A DNA stretch of 64,000 nucleotides from Terriglobia bacterium (GTDB lineage: Bacteria; Acidobacteriota; Terriglobia; Terriglobales; Acidobacteriaceae), in assembly GCA_020072845.1 (NCBI GenBank), contig JAIQGF010000003.1, positions 124,001 through 188,000 on the forward strand. The letters run 5' to 3'. Below the pieces are notes generated by a model. The model did no database searches, was not told where the DNA came from, and saw only the letters and a list, made by a program, of their open reading frames with translations. How positions within the stretch are numbered: position 1 is the stretch's first letter; every line of letters starts with the position of its first letter. The position numbers and the translations under genes are program-made. Positions 50,053 through 59,116 of the stretch are shown here, in pieces.

Positions 50053-51270
50053 ATGACAAATACGGACGCATCGATTCCTTTCCTCGACCTGATTACGCCG
50101 CATCGCGAACTGGAAAGCGAACTCCTCGCCGTCGTGCAACAAGCCTTTCGTACTGCCGGCTTTATCGGCGGCCGAATGTTGGAAGCATTCGAGCAGGACT
50201 ACGCGCGCTTCTGCCAGGTGCCGTACTGCGTTGGGGTGAACAGTGGCACGGACGCTTTGCGCTTCGCGCTGATCGCCGCCGGCATTGGTCCGGGCGATGC
50301 CGTGATTACCGTCGCCAACACTTTCATCGCTACCACGGAAGCGATTTCCCAGGCCGGTGCACTGCCGGAGTTCATCGACGTTGACCCGCAAACCTGCAAC
50401 ATGGACGCGGGCAAGCTCCAGGAATATCTGGAGCTACGCTGCACGCTCGACAGCCACACCGGAAAGTTGATCAGCCGCCGAACAGGAAAACGAGTGGCGG
50501 CAATTCTCCCGGTTCACCTTTACGGCCAGATGGTGGACATGGATCCGATCCTGGACTTGGCACAACGCTATCACCTGATCGTCATTGAAGACGCTTGCCA
50601 GGCCCACGGGGCGGAGTACTTTTCAAAGAAACAGAATCGCTGGTGTAAGGCCGGATCCATGGGGCTCGCCGGCGCCTTCAGCTTCTATCCCGGTAAGAAC
50701 CTTGGAGCATGCGGCGAGGCCGGTGCGGTGACGACCGGCGACGAAACGCTGGCTCGCAAGATCCGCGTCATCCGCGACCATGGTCAAGCGGAGAAGTACT
50801 ACCACGATGTGGAGGGTTACAACGGACGCCTGGACTCAATCCAGGCGGGCATTCTCGGAGTCAAGCTGCAGCATCTCGCGAAATGGAATGCCAGCCGGGT
50901 GGAAGCTGCGAAGCGGTATGGACAATTGTTTGCGGCGGCGGGCGCGCCTGTGACCTTGACCGCACAGCCGGCCTGGTCGAAACCTGTGTATCACCTCTAC
51001 GTGATTCAGGTGGACGACCGGGAAACTCTGCGGCAAGACCTGGCTGCGGAGAAAATCGGGACGGGAATTCACTACCCGATCCCATTGCACTTGCAGAAAG
51101 CCTACGTGGGCATGGGGATCCGTCGTGGTGAGTTACCGGTGACCGAAGCCGCGGCCAGCAGAATCCTGTCGCTGCCCATGTTCCCGACCCTCTCGGAAGC
51201 ACAGCAGAGGCGGGTCGTAGATGCCGTGGTGCGCAGCGTATCGAAAAATGCTGCAGCGGTGTCGTCGTAG
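50053..51270 (+). CDS. DegT/DnrJ/EryC1-type sugar aminotransferase
   Basis: A 405-residue PLP enzyme that transfers an amino group onto a keto-sugar nucleotide. The start MTNTDASIPFLDL matches the family. Motifs: VGVNSGTDALRFAL, VPVHLYGQMVDMD-like ILPVHLYGQMVDMDP, VIEDACQAHGAEY, and the PLP lysine in FSFYPGKNLGACGEAGAV (about residue 215). It suggests that the EPS contains an amino sugar. Confidence 0.93.
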   Translation: MTNTDASIPFLDLITPHRELESELLAVVQQAFRTAGFIGGRMLEAFEQDYARFCQVPYCVGVNSGTDALRFALIAAGIGPGDAVITVANTFIATTEAISQAGALPEFIDVDPQTCNMDAGKLQEYLELRCTLDSHTGKLISRRTGKRVAAILPVHLYGQMVDMDPILDLAQRYHLIVIEDACQAHGAEYFSKKQNRWCKAGSMGLAGAFSFYPGKNLGACGEAGAVTTGDETLARKIRVIRDHGQAEKYYHDVEGYNGRLDSIQAGILGVKLQHLAKWNASRVEAAKRYGQLFAAAGAPVTLTAQPAWSKPVYHLYVIQVDDRETLRQDLAAEKIGTGIHYPIPLHLQKAYVGMGIRRGELPVTEAAASRILSLPMFPTLSEAQQRRVVDAVVRSVSKNAAAVSS

Positions 51271-51336
51271 CGCCTGGAAGGCGAGTTCGTGGTGGGGCTC
51301 GCGGTATCTCAAGGTTTGTCAGGAGGCGGAATCGCC

Positions 51337-52122
51337 ATGAGCGAGCGCAGTAATGTAGTCGTCGTCGGACTGGGAGAAGTTGGCAATCCACTGTTCCAGC
51401 TCATTTCCAGGCATCACAACACGGTCGGAGTGGACATTGTGCCCGTCGCCGAGCCGATCAAAGGCGTCGATTTCCTGCACATTTGCTATCCGTTCGAGAT
51501 CAAGGACTTTGTCGGTGAGACCGCCCGGTACATCGAACGCTTTCAGCCGAAAGTGACAATCATCAACAGCACGGTCGGGATCGGAACGACGAGGTCGGTG
51601 GCCGAACGAGCGTCCGCCGCCGTTGTGCACAGTCCGGTGCGCGGCAAGCATGTCCGCATGCTGGATGATTTGGGCAAGTACATGAAATTCGTCGGAGGCA
51701 TTGATTCCGCATGCGCGCGGCAAGCCGCCCGGCATTTCGAGTCGGTCGGTCTGAAGACGCGAATCCTCTCATCGCCGGAGGCGTGTGAAGTTGCGAAGTT
51801 AACGGAAACGACCTATTTCGGGCTGATGATCGCTTGGGCGCAAGAAGTGGAGAGGTATTGCGACCGGGTGGGGGCGGATTACAACGAAGTCGTGTCCTTC
51901 TACGAGGAGATCAAGTTCTTCCCCCCGGTCAAATACGTACCGGGAATCATCGGGGGACATTGCGTGATGCCCAATATTGAAATCTTAAGCAAGTTTGACC
52001 ACTCGGCGATCCTCAAGGCGATCCAGTCCTCCAACAAGATGAAAATCGAGCGCGAGGCTCGTAACTCAGCAGCCGACGCCGGCAAATCGCTGGCTGCGTC
52101 TGCCAACAAGAATGGAAGGTAA
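51337..52122 (+). CDS. Short nucleotide-sugar-dehydrogenase-like protein
   Basis: From ATG 51337 (AGGAGG upstream) the protein is only 261 residues. It has a Rossmann start (VVVVGLGEVGNPLFQLI), K154 in EVAKLTETTYFG and a GGHC motif with Cys209 (IIGGHCVMPNIEIL), which match UDP-ManNAc-dehydrogenase-type (WecC) enzymes. The C-terminal UDP-binding domain, about 130-150 residues in full enzymes, is missing; the protein ends in a charged Ala/Lys-rich tail. It may work with another subunit, or act on a different substrate. Confidence 0.8.
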   Translation: MSERSNVVVVGLGEVGNPLFQLISRHHNTVGVDIVPVAEPIKGVDFLHICYPFEIKDFVGETARYIERFQPKVTIINSTVGIGTTRSVAERASAAVVHSPVRGKHVRMLDDLGKYMKFVGGIDSACARQAARHFESVGLKTRILSSPEACEVAKLTETTYFGLMIAWAQEVERYCDRVGADYNEVVSFYEEIKFFPPVKYVPGIIGGHCVMPNIEILSKFDHSAILKAIQSSNKMKIEREARNSAADAGKSLAASANKNGR

Positions 52123-52190
52123 CGTACGCTTCGACACAGTGCTCTAGGGCGACCCCAGTGCAGCTTCGCCCTGTGAAGTCGATATATTCC

Positions 52191-53513
52191 ATGGCTATCG
52201 AAGGCACGAATTCAATCACGCGATCTTCTGCCATCTCAGACCACGCTGACACCTCTGCGGGGATGTCCTCCCAAAGCCAGAGGCCGATCGCCTCGGGTCA
52301 CCGTCGCCTGGAAGGAAAACGTGTGGCCATGGTGGTCCTGTCCGGTTATCCGGCGGACCCACGGCCGCGCCGCGCCGCAGAAGCGCTCAAGAACGAAGGG
52401 ATGGAGGTAGAACTGGTATGCGTGGCGAATCATACCAAGGCGACCGGAGCGTGCAGCAACGGCATCGACGTGGTCCGTTTACCCATCAAGCATGCACGGG
52501 GCGGCAAATTATCCTACATGTATGAGTATTCCGCCTTCCTGGCGGCCGCATCCGCCATCTTGGCGGTTCGTTCCCTGACTCGACACTACGATCTGGTGTA
52601 CATCCACAATATGCCGGACGTTCTCGTCATGAGTTCGCTGGTGCCCAAAGCGTTGGGGGCGAAGGTCATCCTTGACATGCACGATCCTATGCCCGAACTC
52701 ATGATGACCATCTTCCAACTGGACCAGGAGAGCCGGGGTGTCCAGCTGATTCGACGATTTGAGAGATGGAGCCTGGGGCTGGCGGATCTGGTGGTCACCG
52801 TCAACATCGCGTGTAAGCGGATCTTTGGGACGCGGAGCTGTCCTCCCGAAAAAATCGGGGTGGTCATGAATTCTCCCGATCGTCAGATCTTCCCGTTTCG
52901 AGCGCCGCGCGTACGCGCTGCTGCCAAGAACGGTCAAGCAAAGCCATTCGTGATCATGTATCACGGGTCGCTCCTGGAGCGGAATGGCTTGGACCTCGCC
53001 GTCGATGCACTGGCGAAGATCCAAGAGTCGGTTCCCGCCGCGGAACTCAGGATTTACGGCGCCACAACCCCGTTTCTGGAACGTGTGCTGGATTCGGTGC
53101 GCAGCCGGGGCCTGCAGGACAGGGTTCACTATTTCGGTCCCAAGCGGCTGGAGGAGCTTGTCCCGGCGATCGAAGATTGCGATGTGGGTGTAATTCCGAA
53201 CCATCGCAACGCATTTACCGAGATCAATACTCCCACACGAATTTTTGAATATCTGGCACTCGGCAAGCCCGTCATTGCCCCCTCCACGCCCGGCATACAG
53301 GATTATTTCAACAAGGATTCTCTCTATTTCTTTGCGCCAGGAAACTCCGACGACCTTGCTAAACAAATTGAATACGTGTTTCTCAATCCCACGGACGCTA
53401 TGGAGATCGTGGCGCGAGGCCAGCAGGTTTACCTCGCGCACACATGGGAGCAGGAGAGAGAGACACTGGTGAATCTCGTAAGCGAACTGCTGCATGGGAG
53501 TAACTCGCATTAA
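52191..53513 (+). CDS. Glycosyltransferase (GT4-like)
   Basis: A GT-B glycosyltransferase of about 440 residues. Motifs: RVAMVVLSGYPADPRPRRAAEAL near the N-terminus, VIMYHGSLLERNGLDLAVDALAKI, and FTEINTPTRIFEYLALGKPVIAPSTPGIQDYF as the C-terminal nucleotide-sugar site. The start is uncertain between ATG 52191, GTG 52158 and ATG 52263. Its TAA overlaps the next ATG (TAATG at 53511-53515). Confidence 0.9.
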   Translation: MAIEGTNSITRSSAISDHADTSAGMSSQSQRPIASGHRRLEGKRVAMVVLSGYPADPRPRRAAEALKNEGMEVELVCVANHTKATGACSNGIDVVRLPIKHARGGKLSYMYEYSAFLAAASAILAVRSLTRHYDLVYIHNMPDVLVMSSLVPKALGAKVILDMHDPMPELMMTIFQLDQESRGVQLIRRFERWSLGLADLVVTVNIACKRIFGTRSCPPEKIGVVMNSPDRQIFPFRAPRVRAAAKNGQAKPFVIMYHGSLLERNGLDLAVDALAKIQESVPAAELRIYGATTPFLERVLDSVRSRGLQDRVHYFGPKRLEELVPAIEDCDVGVIPNHRNAFTEINTPTRIFEYLALGKPVIAPSTPGIQDYFNKDSLYFFAPGNSDDLAKQIEYVFLNPTDAMEIVARGQQVYLAHTWEQERETLVNLVSELLHGSNSH

Positions 53514-54772
53514 TGGCACATACAACGGCATTGGTCGAAAGCACGGCAGTCCCGGGCCGCCGGAGTTCGCAAGCGCTCCATGTTGAGGACGTCCAGCGTT
53601 CACTCGAGCGCGTTCAATCCTGGGTCGAGCAGCACAACTACCGCGGCTACGAGCCATTTGACGGGCTGTCGTCTTGGGCGCGTCCGTTGGCCTTCGGAAA
53701 CATCTTTGCCGAGCGCCTGCTGATGCAGGCCATCCGGCAATGCCCGTTCAACCTTCGGCCACTGTTCGGGATTCATCCTCAAGAATCGACCAAAGGGCAA
53801 GGCTACATGGCAGCGGGATATTTGTTGCTCTACCGTGCCACCCACGAGCAACACTATCTCGATAAGGCCATCCGCTGCCTCGAGTGGCTCGACAGACACA
53901 AAGTGCCTCGGTTTAAGCATCACAGTTGGAGCAATCACTTCGACTTTTCTTCCCGTGGCGGAACCTATACCAAGGACGACCCCATCATTGTGTGGACCGC
54001 CTTGATCGGCCAAGCTTATGTCGATGCTTTCGAGATTACCGGGCAGGAATGGTGCCTTCGGATTGCGGAGAGTGCGTGCAACTGGATCCTCGACCTGCCC
54101 CGTGAACAGACTCCCCATGGTGCTTGTATCAGTTATTTCGCGCACGTGCAGAGTTCTGTGCACAACTCCAACATGCTGGGCGCTGCGCTGCTGGCGCGGA
54201 CGGCGAAGCACAACGGCAGTGACCAGTATTCGCGGGTGGCGCGCTCAGCGATGACCTATAGCTGCTTTCACCAGCGTGACGAGGGATCGTGGTGGTACGG
54301 AGAGGAACCGAAGTACCGTTGGATCGACAATTTCCATACTGGCTACAATCTCGACAGCCTTCAATGCTACATCGAGGCCAGCGGAGATGACGAGTTTCGC
54401 CCCAATATCGACAAGGGACTGGCATTCTACAAGGCAAACTTTTTCGAGGATACAGGGCGGCCGAAGTACTACCACAACCGAACCTACCCCGTGGATATCC
54501 AGTGCGCGGCGCAATCGATCGACACGCTCGCCCTCTTCGCCGACCGCGACCGCGAGTGTCTCGAGCTTTCCCAGAAGGTTGCTGCCTGGACAATCGGCAA
54601 CATGCAGGATTCGGAAGGATACTTTTATTACCGGCAGTATCCGCTAGTTAAGGCGAAGATTCCGATGCTCCATTGGGGGCAGGGCACAATGTTCAAGGCG
54701 CTCGCTCGTTTGTTGCTCGAAATGAAGTCCAACGAATGTGCGCAGCTGCGCGCCTCCCGGCGGGATCTGTAA
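53513..54772 (+). CDS. Alpha/alpha-barrel protein, VpsJ-like
   Basis: A 419-residue all-helical protein with repeated aromatic helices (GQGYMAAGYLLLYRATHEQHYLDKAIRCLEWLDRH...; WTALIGQAYVDAFEITGQEWCLRIAES...) typical of an (alpha/alpha)6 barrel, similar to polysaccharide-locus proteins such as VpsJ. Such barrels host lyases, epimerases or hydrolases of polymers. No signal peptide, so it would act in the cytoplasm. Catalytic residues cannot be assigned here. Translationally coupled to the glycosyltransferase upstream. Confidence 0.7.
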   Translation: MAHTTALVESTAVPGRRSSQALHVEDVQRSLERVQSWVEQHNYRGYEPFDGLSSWARPLAFGNIFAERLLMQAIRQCPFNLRPLFGIHPQESTKGQGYMAAGYLLLYRATHEQHYLDKAIRCLEWLDRHKVPRFKHHSWSNHFDFSSRGGTYTKDDPIIVWTALIGQAYVDAFEITGQEWCLRIAESACNWILDLPREQTPHGACISYFAHVQSSVHNSNMLGAALLARTAKHNGSDQYSRVARSAMTYSCFHQRDEGSWWYGEEPKYRWIDNFHTGYNLDSLQCYIEASGDDEFRPNIDKGLAFYKANFFEDTGRPKYYHNRTYPVDIQCAAQSIDTLALFADRDRECLELSQKVAAWTIGNMQDSEGYFYYRQYPLVKAKIPMLHWGQGTMFKALARLLLEMKSNECAQLRASRRDL

Positions 54773-54789
54773 ACCGCTCACATACAGCC

Positions 54790-56451
54790 ATGATTGGTGT
54801 CATTGCAGATCCGTCGGATTTCTCCGTCGTTCAAGAATTTTTTGAGTTGTTCAAGACGCCATGGGAATTTTATCGTGAAGGACGACATTACAGCGTTCTG
54901 CTGTGTTCCGGTGATTCCGGCCTCAGGGAGCAAGACGCGCAGCTTGTGGTTATTTATGGTGGCGCAAAGGCACGTTCCGATGCTGCGATTGCCGGCAGTC
55001 GAGCTTCAGGCAAGGTAAGCAGCCGCCTTCTGTCATATAAGGGAGCTCGCCTACAACTCTACTTCGAGAGCTTTACATTCGACGACCGGAGCGCTGGCAT
55101 CCTCGTCGATGCGGAAACGCTTCGGCCGGCAGTACATGAAACTCGTCGCAACGGCGCCATCGTGGTGCGGGTTGGATACGACCTTTTTCGCGAAGTCCGC
55201 CATCTGCTGACGGTCGGCCAGCCAGCCCCTAGTGCGCCGAGTCCGACGCTGGATCTGCACATTGCTTTCTTGCGGGACGTGATCCGTTCAGCGGGCATCT
55301 CCCTGATCGAAATTCCACCGGTCCCATTTGGATACCGGTTCATCGCCTGCCTGACGCACGACGTCGATCACCCGTTTGTCCGGCGTCACAAGTTTGATCA
55401 CACGATGTTCGGCTTTCTTTACCGCGCCTTGATCGGTTCGGCTATCGACCTGTTTCGGAGAAGGACTTCGGCCTTCAACCTGCTGCATAACTGGCTCGCA
55501 GCGCTGAAGCTGCCGTTTGTTCATCTCGGCCTGGCGAAAGACTTCTGGAGTGGCTTTGAGCGCTATCAAGAAATCGAGGGCGGCAGCCCGTCCTCGTTTT
55601 TCATTATTCCTTTCAGGAACAATCCAGGTCGGGGCTCCGACGGGTGCGCGCCGCGGTTCCGGGGTGCGACTTATGGCGCCTCCGACGTTGCCGATCAGGT
55701 TCACAGACTGCTGGCGGCGGACTGCGAAGTCGGGCTCCATGGAATCGACGCCTGGGTCGACAGTGCGAAAGGACGCGAAGAGCTGAACGAGATCCGTTTA
55801 ATCACGGGCGCACGCAACATCGGCGTACGCATGCACTGGCTTTTCTTCGACGAGCAGTCGCCCGTCGCGCTTGAGAGCGCGGGTGCAAGCTACGATTCTA
55901 CCGTGGGCTACAACGAGACGATCGGGTACCGCGCCGGCACTGGCCAGGTATACAAGCCGCTCAATGCCACCACGCTTCTCGAACTTCCTCTGCACGTCAT
56001 GGACACCGCACTGTTCTATCCCTCGCACCTGCATCTGTCGCCCGAAGATGCCCAATCCAGGATCAATGACATTATCGAGAATGCAGTTCGGCAGGGTGGG
56101 TGCGTTACCGTGAACTGGCATGACCGCAGCATTGCACCGGAGAGGTTGTGGACCGGCACGTATGTGACCCTGGTTCAGGAACTCAGGGACAAAGGAGCCT
56201 GGTTCGCCACAGCGTCGCAGGCAACCGCCTGGTTTCGGATGCGAAGATCCGCGACGTTCGCAATCAACAGCGATGGCAGTTTACGGACAACCCTACCGGC
56301 CAGCTCCGATGGGAGACTACCGGCACTGACGCTGCGCAAGTACAGGGGTGCGTCGGGCGAGCCAATCGACGTTGCTCTCAAGGGAGTGGCCGATGCTCCT
56401 TGCTCGCATGCGGTCGCAGTGAATTGCTGTGGACCGACCTTACTAGGGTGA
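54790..56451 (+). CDS. Polysaccharide-deacetylase-like protein (long form)
   Basis: From ATG 54790 the protein is 553 residues. Residues 180-460 hold the deacetylase-type motifs: LTHDVDHP with THDVD at 189-193, CEVGLHGIDAW (about 315-325), and VTVNWHDRS (about 437-445). The N-terminal 160 residues form a separate domain of unknown type; no signal peptide or membrane helix. CE4-like enzymes of EPS loci remove N- or O-acetyl groups, but a cytoplasmic location would be unusual. It shares its motif with the 38717 gene. Confidence 0.7.
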   Translation: MIGVIADPSDFSVVQEFFELFKTPWEFYREGRHYSVLLCSGDSGLREQDAQLVVIYGGAKARSDAAIAGSRASGKVSSRLLSYKGARLQLYFESFTFDDRSAGILVDAETLRPAVHETRRNGAIVVRVGYDLFREVRHLLTVGQPAPSAPSPTLDLHIAFLRDVIRSAGISLIEIPPVPFGYRFIACLTHDVDHPFVRRHKFDHTMFGFLYRALIGSAIDLFRRRTSAFNLLHNWLAALKLPFVHLGLAKDFWSGFERYQEIEGGSPSSFFIIPFRNNPGRGSDGCAPRFRGATYGASDVADQVHRLLAADCEVGLHGIDAWVDSAKGREELNEIRLITGARNIGVRMHWLFFDEQSPVALESAGASYDSTVGYNETIGYRAGTGQVYKPLNATTLLELPLHVMDTALFYPSHLHLSPEDAQSRINDIIENAVRQGGCVTVNWHDRSIAPERLWTGTYVTLVQELRDKGAWFATASQATAWFRMRRSATFAINSDGSLRTTLPASSDGRLPALTLRKYRGASGEPIDVALKGVADAPCSHAVAVNCCGPTLLG

Positions 56452-56497
56452 TGCCCTCCTTTATTGTGCGCAGGATAATGTCGGAGTCTTACTGTTA

Positions 56498-57754
56498 GTG
56501 CACAGCCGAAACCTACTTCGCGAAAAAAAGTTGCTCGCCATGTCGCCATCTACGATCTCGCCCTCAAATAACTGTTCCGCTGGTCCTGACAAAGGAGTGG
56601 CGCCACAGGGAACTTATGACGTTGGTGAATCGGCTATTTCCAGAAAGCGTCCAGCGAGTATCGTGTTGGTCTCCAATCAAGTGATGCACTACAGGGTCTC
56701 TGTTTACAACTATTTTCACAGGAGATTTCGCGAATACGGTTTCGAATTCTCCGTGATTACGGACCGCCTTCAGAAGGAGAACCAAAAGCCTCTAGAGTTT
56801 GCATTGCACGAAGTGCCATTCGATTTCCTTAAGTACAAGCGGGTCATCAGCGCTGAACAGCCCGCTGCTGTGATCTTGTTTCTTCACCTCAAAGATTGGA
56901 TTACTTGGCCGCTCGCACACTGGCTGAAGTTCCGCAGGATTCCCTTCGCTTTCTGGACAAAAGGTGGAAACTGGGACGCGAAAAACAGCAAGCTGCGCTA
57001 CCAGATGTTCAATTACGTTCATGCGATGAGCGACGCCCTGATTCTCTACGCCGAGTCTTGCAGGGAGTTCATTAAGCCTCGCTTCCAATCCAAGGCATTC
57101 GTGGCCAATAACACCGTCAACTTTGAGGACTTTCCGCCGGTTCATGAGAGCAAGGCGGAAATTAAGCGGGAGTTTGGCATTCCCTTTGAGAAGACCGTCA
57201 TCTTCATGGGAAGGATGGGCGAGGGAAACGGCCGGAAACGAGTCGACCACCTCATCGATATTTTTCGCGGCCTCGATCGCAGCGGGATCGGCCTGGTGCT
57301 CGTGGGATCGGGTTTGAGTGAAGAGTTGAAAGCGCGCATGAATACCCGGAATACGGTCTATCTCGGTGAGGTCCACGATCCACAAGACCTGCAAATCAGC
57401 AAATTGTGCAAGATGGCCGACGTTTGTGTCATCCCGGGCCACGTTGGCCTGGGACTCAACCAGGCCTTTTACTGGGGACTGCCGGTGATTACCGAGGAAG
57501 GCGACCATCCGCCGGAAATGTTCTATTTGAAACCCGGTCGCAACGGAATTGTCGTTCCCCGGAACGACACAGCGTCGCTGCGTGACCGCATTCTTTGGCT
57601 ACTGGACAACGACCAGTTGAGGTCGGAATTCTCTAGGAATGCCCGCCAAGACATCTTGCGGGAGGCATCCGTTGAAGGAATGTTTTCGGGATTCAAGGCT
57701 TGTGTGGACTTCTTGACATCCCGCGATTGCAGGGGAGCTAGGGAGGTATTGTGA
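56498..57754 (+). CDS. Glycosyltransferase (GT4-like)
   Basis: A GT-B enzyme with VLVSNQVMHYRVSVYNYFHRRF near the N-terminus (after about 50 unstructured residues), PFAFWTKGGNWDAKN, VIFMGRMGEGNGRKRVDHLIDIF and PGHVGLGLNQAFYWGLPVITEEGDHPPEMFY as C-terminal motifs. Start is GTG 56498 or ATG 56540. Overlaps the AlgD-like gene (GTGA at 57751). The base composition is somewhat AT-richer than the operon upstream. Confidence 0.88.
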   Translation: MHSRNLLREKKLLAMSPSTISPSNNCSAGPDKGVAPQGTYDVGESAISRKRPASIVLVSNQVMHYRVSVYNYFHRRFREYGFEFSVITDRLQKENQKPLEFALHEVPFDFLKYKRVISAEQPAAVILFLHLKDWITWPLAHWLKFRRIPFAFWTKGGNWDAKNSKLRYQMFNYVHAMSDALILYAESCREFIKPRFQSKAFVANNTVNFEDFPPVHESKAEIKREFGIPFEKTVIFMGRMGEGNGRKRVDHLIDIFRGLDRSGIGLVLVGSGLSEELKARMNTRNTVYLGEVHDPQDLQISKLCKMADVCVIPGHVGLGLNQAFYWGLPVITEEGDHPPEMFYLKPGRNGIVVPRNDTASLRDRILWLLDNDQLRSEFSRNARQDILREASVEGMFSGFKACVDFLTSRDCRGAREVL

Positions 57755-59067
57755 GGATCAGTGTCTTTGGTATGGGTTACGTGGGCTGCGTGAGCGCGGC
57801 GTGCCTGGCGGAGCTTGGGCACCAAATTGTGGCCGTTGAGACCAACCCAACGAAAGTGGAGATGATTAACGCGGGCAGAAGCCCGATTATCGAAGCGAAG
57901 TTGGATGAGCTCATGGCGGCGGCGGTGTCCAGCGGGCGGCTACGTGCCTCTTCCGATTGGTCAGCTGCGGTGAAGGAAAGCGAGCTGGCCATCGTATGCG
58001 TAGGTACACCCAGCCAGGATAATGGCAATATCGATCTCAGCGCAGTCGTGCGGGTCTGTGAGCAAATCGGCGGGGCCCTGACCTCCAAGAACGAATACTT
58101 CAGCGTAGTCATCCGCAGCACGGTTATTCCCGGTACGATGCGAGAGATCGTGATACCCACGCTGCAACGCTGCTCTGGAAAGAAGGCCGGGGTTGATTTT
58201 GGGGTATGCATGAACCCCGAGTTTCTACGCGAAGGCACCTCGGTGGATGATTTCTACAATCCTCCGAAGACCGTGATCGGCGAACTGGACAGCAAATCCG
58301 GGGAGAAATTGGCGCAACTGTACAAAGACTTTCCGGGCGCCCACGTTCGAACGGAATTGGGTGTCGCGGAGATGGTGAAATACGCCGACAATGCTTTCCA
58401 TGCGTTGAAGATTACTTTCGCAAATGAGATGGGGAACATTGCGCAGGCGGTTGGCGTCGACAGCCACCGGCTGATGGAGATCTTTTGTCTGGACACAAAG
58501 CTGAACCTCTCGCCTTACTACCTGAAGCCAGGGTTCGCGTTCGGAGGCTCTTGTCTGCCGAAGGATTTACGGTCCCTTACCTATCTAGCGAAGACGCAAG
58601 ATGTCGTCGTGCCGGTCTTGAATTCCATTCTTGAGAGCAACGATTATCAAGTCAAGAAGGTCGTCAAGAAACTGCTTTCTTTTAAGGGGCGGTCGTTAGG
58701 CTTCCTGGGGCTGACCTTCAAGGAAGGCACGGACGACTTACGGGAGAGCCCAATCGTGGAGCTGGTCGAGACTATGATCGGCAAAGGCTACGCGGTAAGG
58801 ATTTTTGATCCGAATGTCTCTCTCGCACGACTGATTGGAGCGAACAAAATATATATTGAGAAGGAGATACCCCACATCTCACAGCTGCTGTGTTCCTCGG
58901 CGGAAGAGCTCGTCGCCCACAGCGACGTTTTGGTGCTGGCCGGCAAGGAAAAGGCTTATGTCAAAACGCTGCAGGACGTAAACGGGAACAAGCCCATTGT
59001 TGACCTGGTGAGGTTCTTTACTCCCGAGCGCCATCCCTCGTCGGAATATTACGGAATTTGCTGGTAA
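57751..59067 (+). CDS. GDP-mannose/UDP-glucose 6-dehydrogenase, AlgD-like
   Basis: A 438-residue NAD-dependent dehydrogenase. It has MRISVFGMGYVGCVSAACLAEL (Rossmann), GTPSQDNGNIDL, K-rich central helix with YADNAFHALKITFANE, and FAFGGSCLPKDLRSLTYLA with catalytic Cys268, the same position as in Pseudomonas AlgD. The C-terminal domain is complete. AlgD oxidises GDP-mannose to GDP-mannuronate; the FGGSCLPKDL form favours this over UDP-glucose. GTG start overlapping the preceding stop. Confidence 0.92.
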   Translation: MRISVFGMGYVGCVSAACLAELGHQIVAVETNPTKVEMINAGRSPIIEAKLDELMAAAVSSGRLRASSDWSAAVKESELAIVCVGTPSQDNGNIDLSAVVRVCEQIGGALTSKNEYFSVVIRSTVIPGTMREIVIPTLQRCSGKKAGVDFGVCMNPEFLREGTSVDDFYNPPKTVIGELDSKSGEKLAQLYKDFPGAHVRTELGVAEMVKYADNAFHALKITFANEMGNIAQAVGVDSHRLMEIFCLDTKLNLSPYYLKPGFAFGGSCLPKDLRSLTYLAKTQDVVVPVLNSILESNDYQVKKVVKKLLSFKGRSLGFLGLTFKEGTDDLRESPIVELVETMIGKGYAVRIFDPNVSLARLIGANKIYIEKEIPHISQLLCSSAEELVAHSDVLVLAGKEKAYVKTLQDVNGNKPIVDLVRFFTPERHPSSEYYGICW

Positions 59068-59116
59068 TCGCGGTCGGTCGCGCGACCTCGTCTACAGCCC
59101 GAAGACCTCCTAGACT

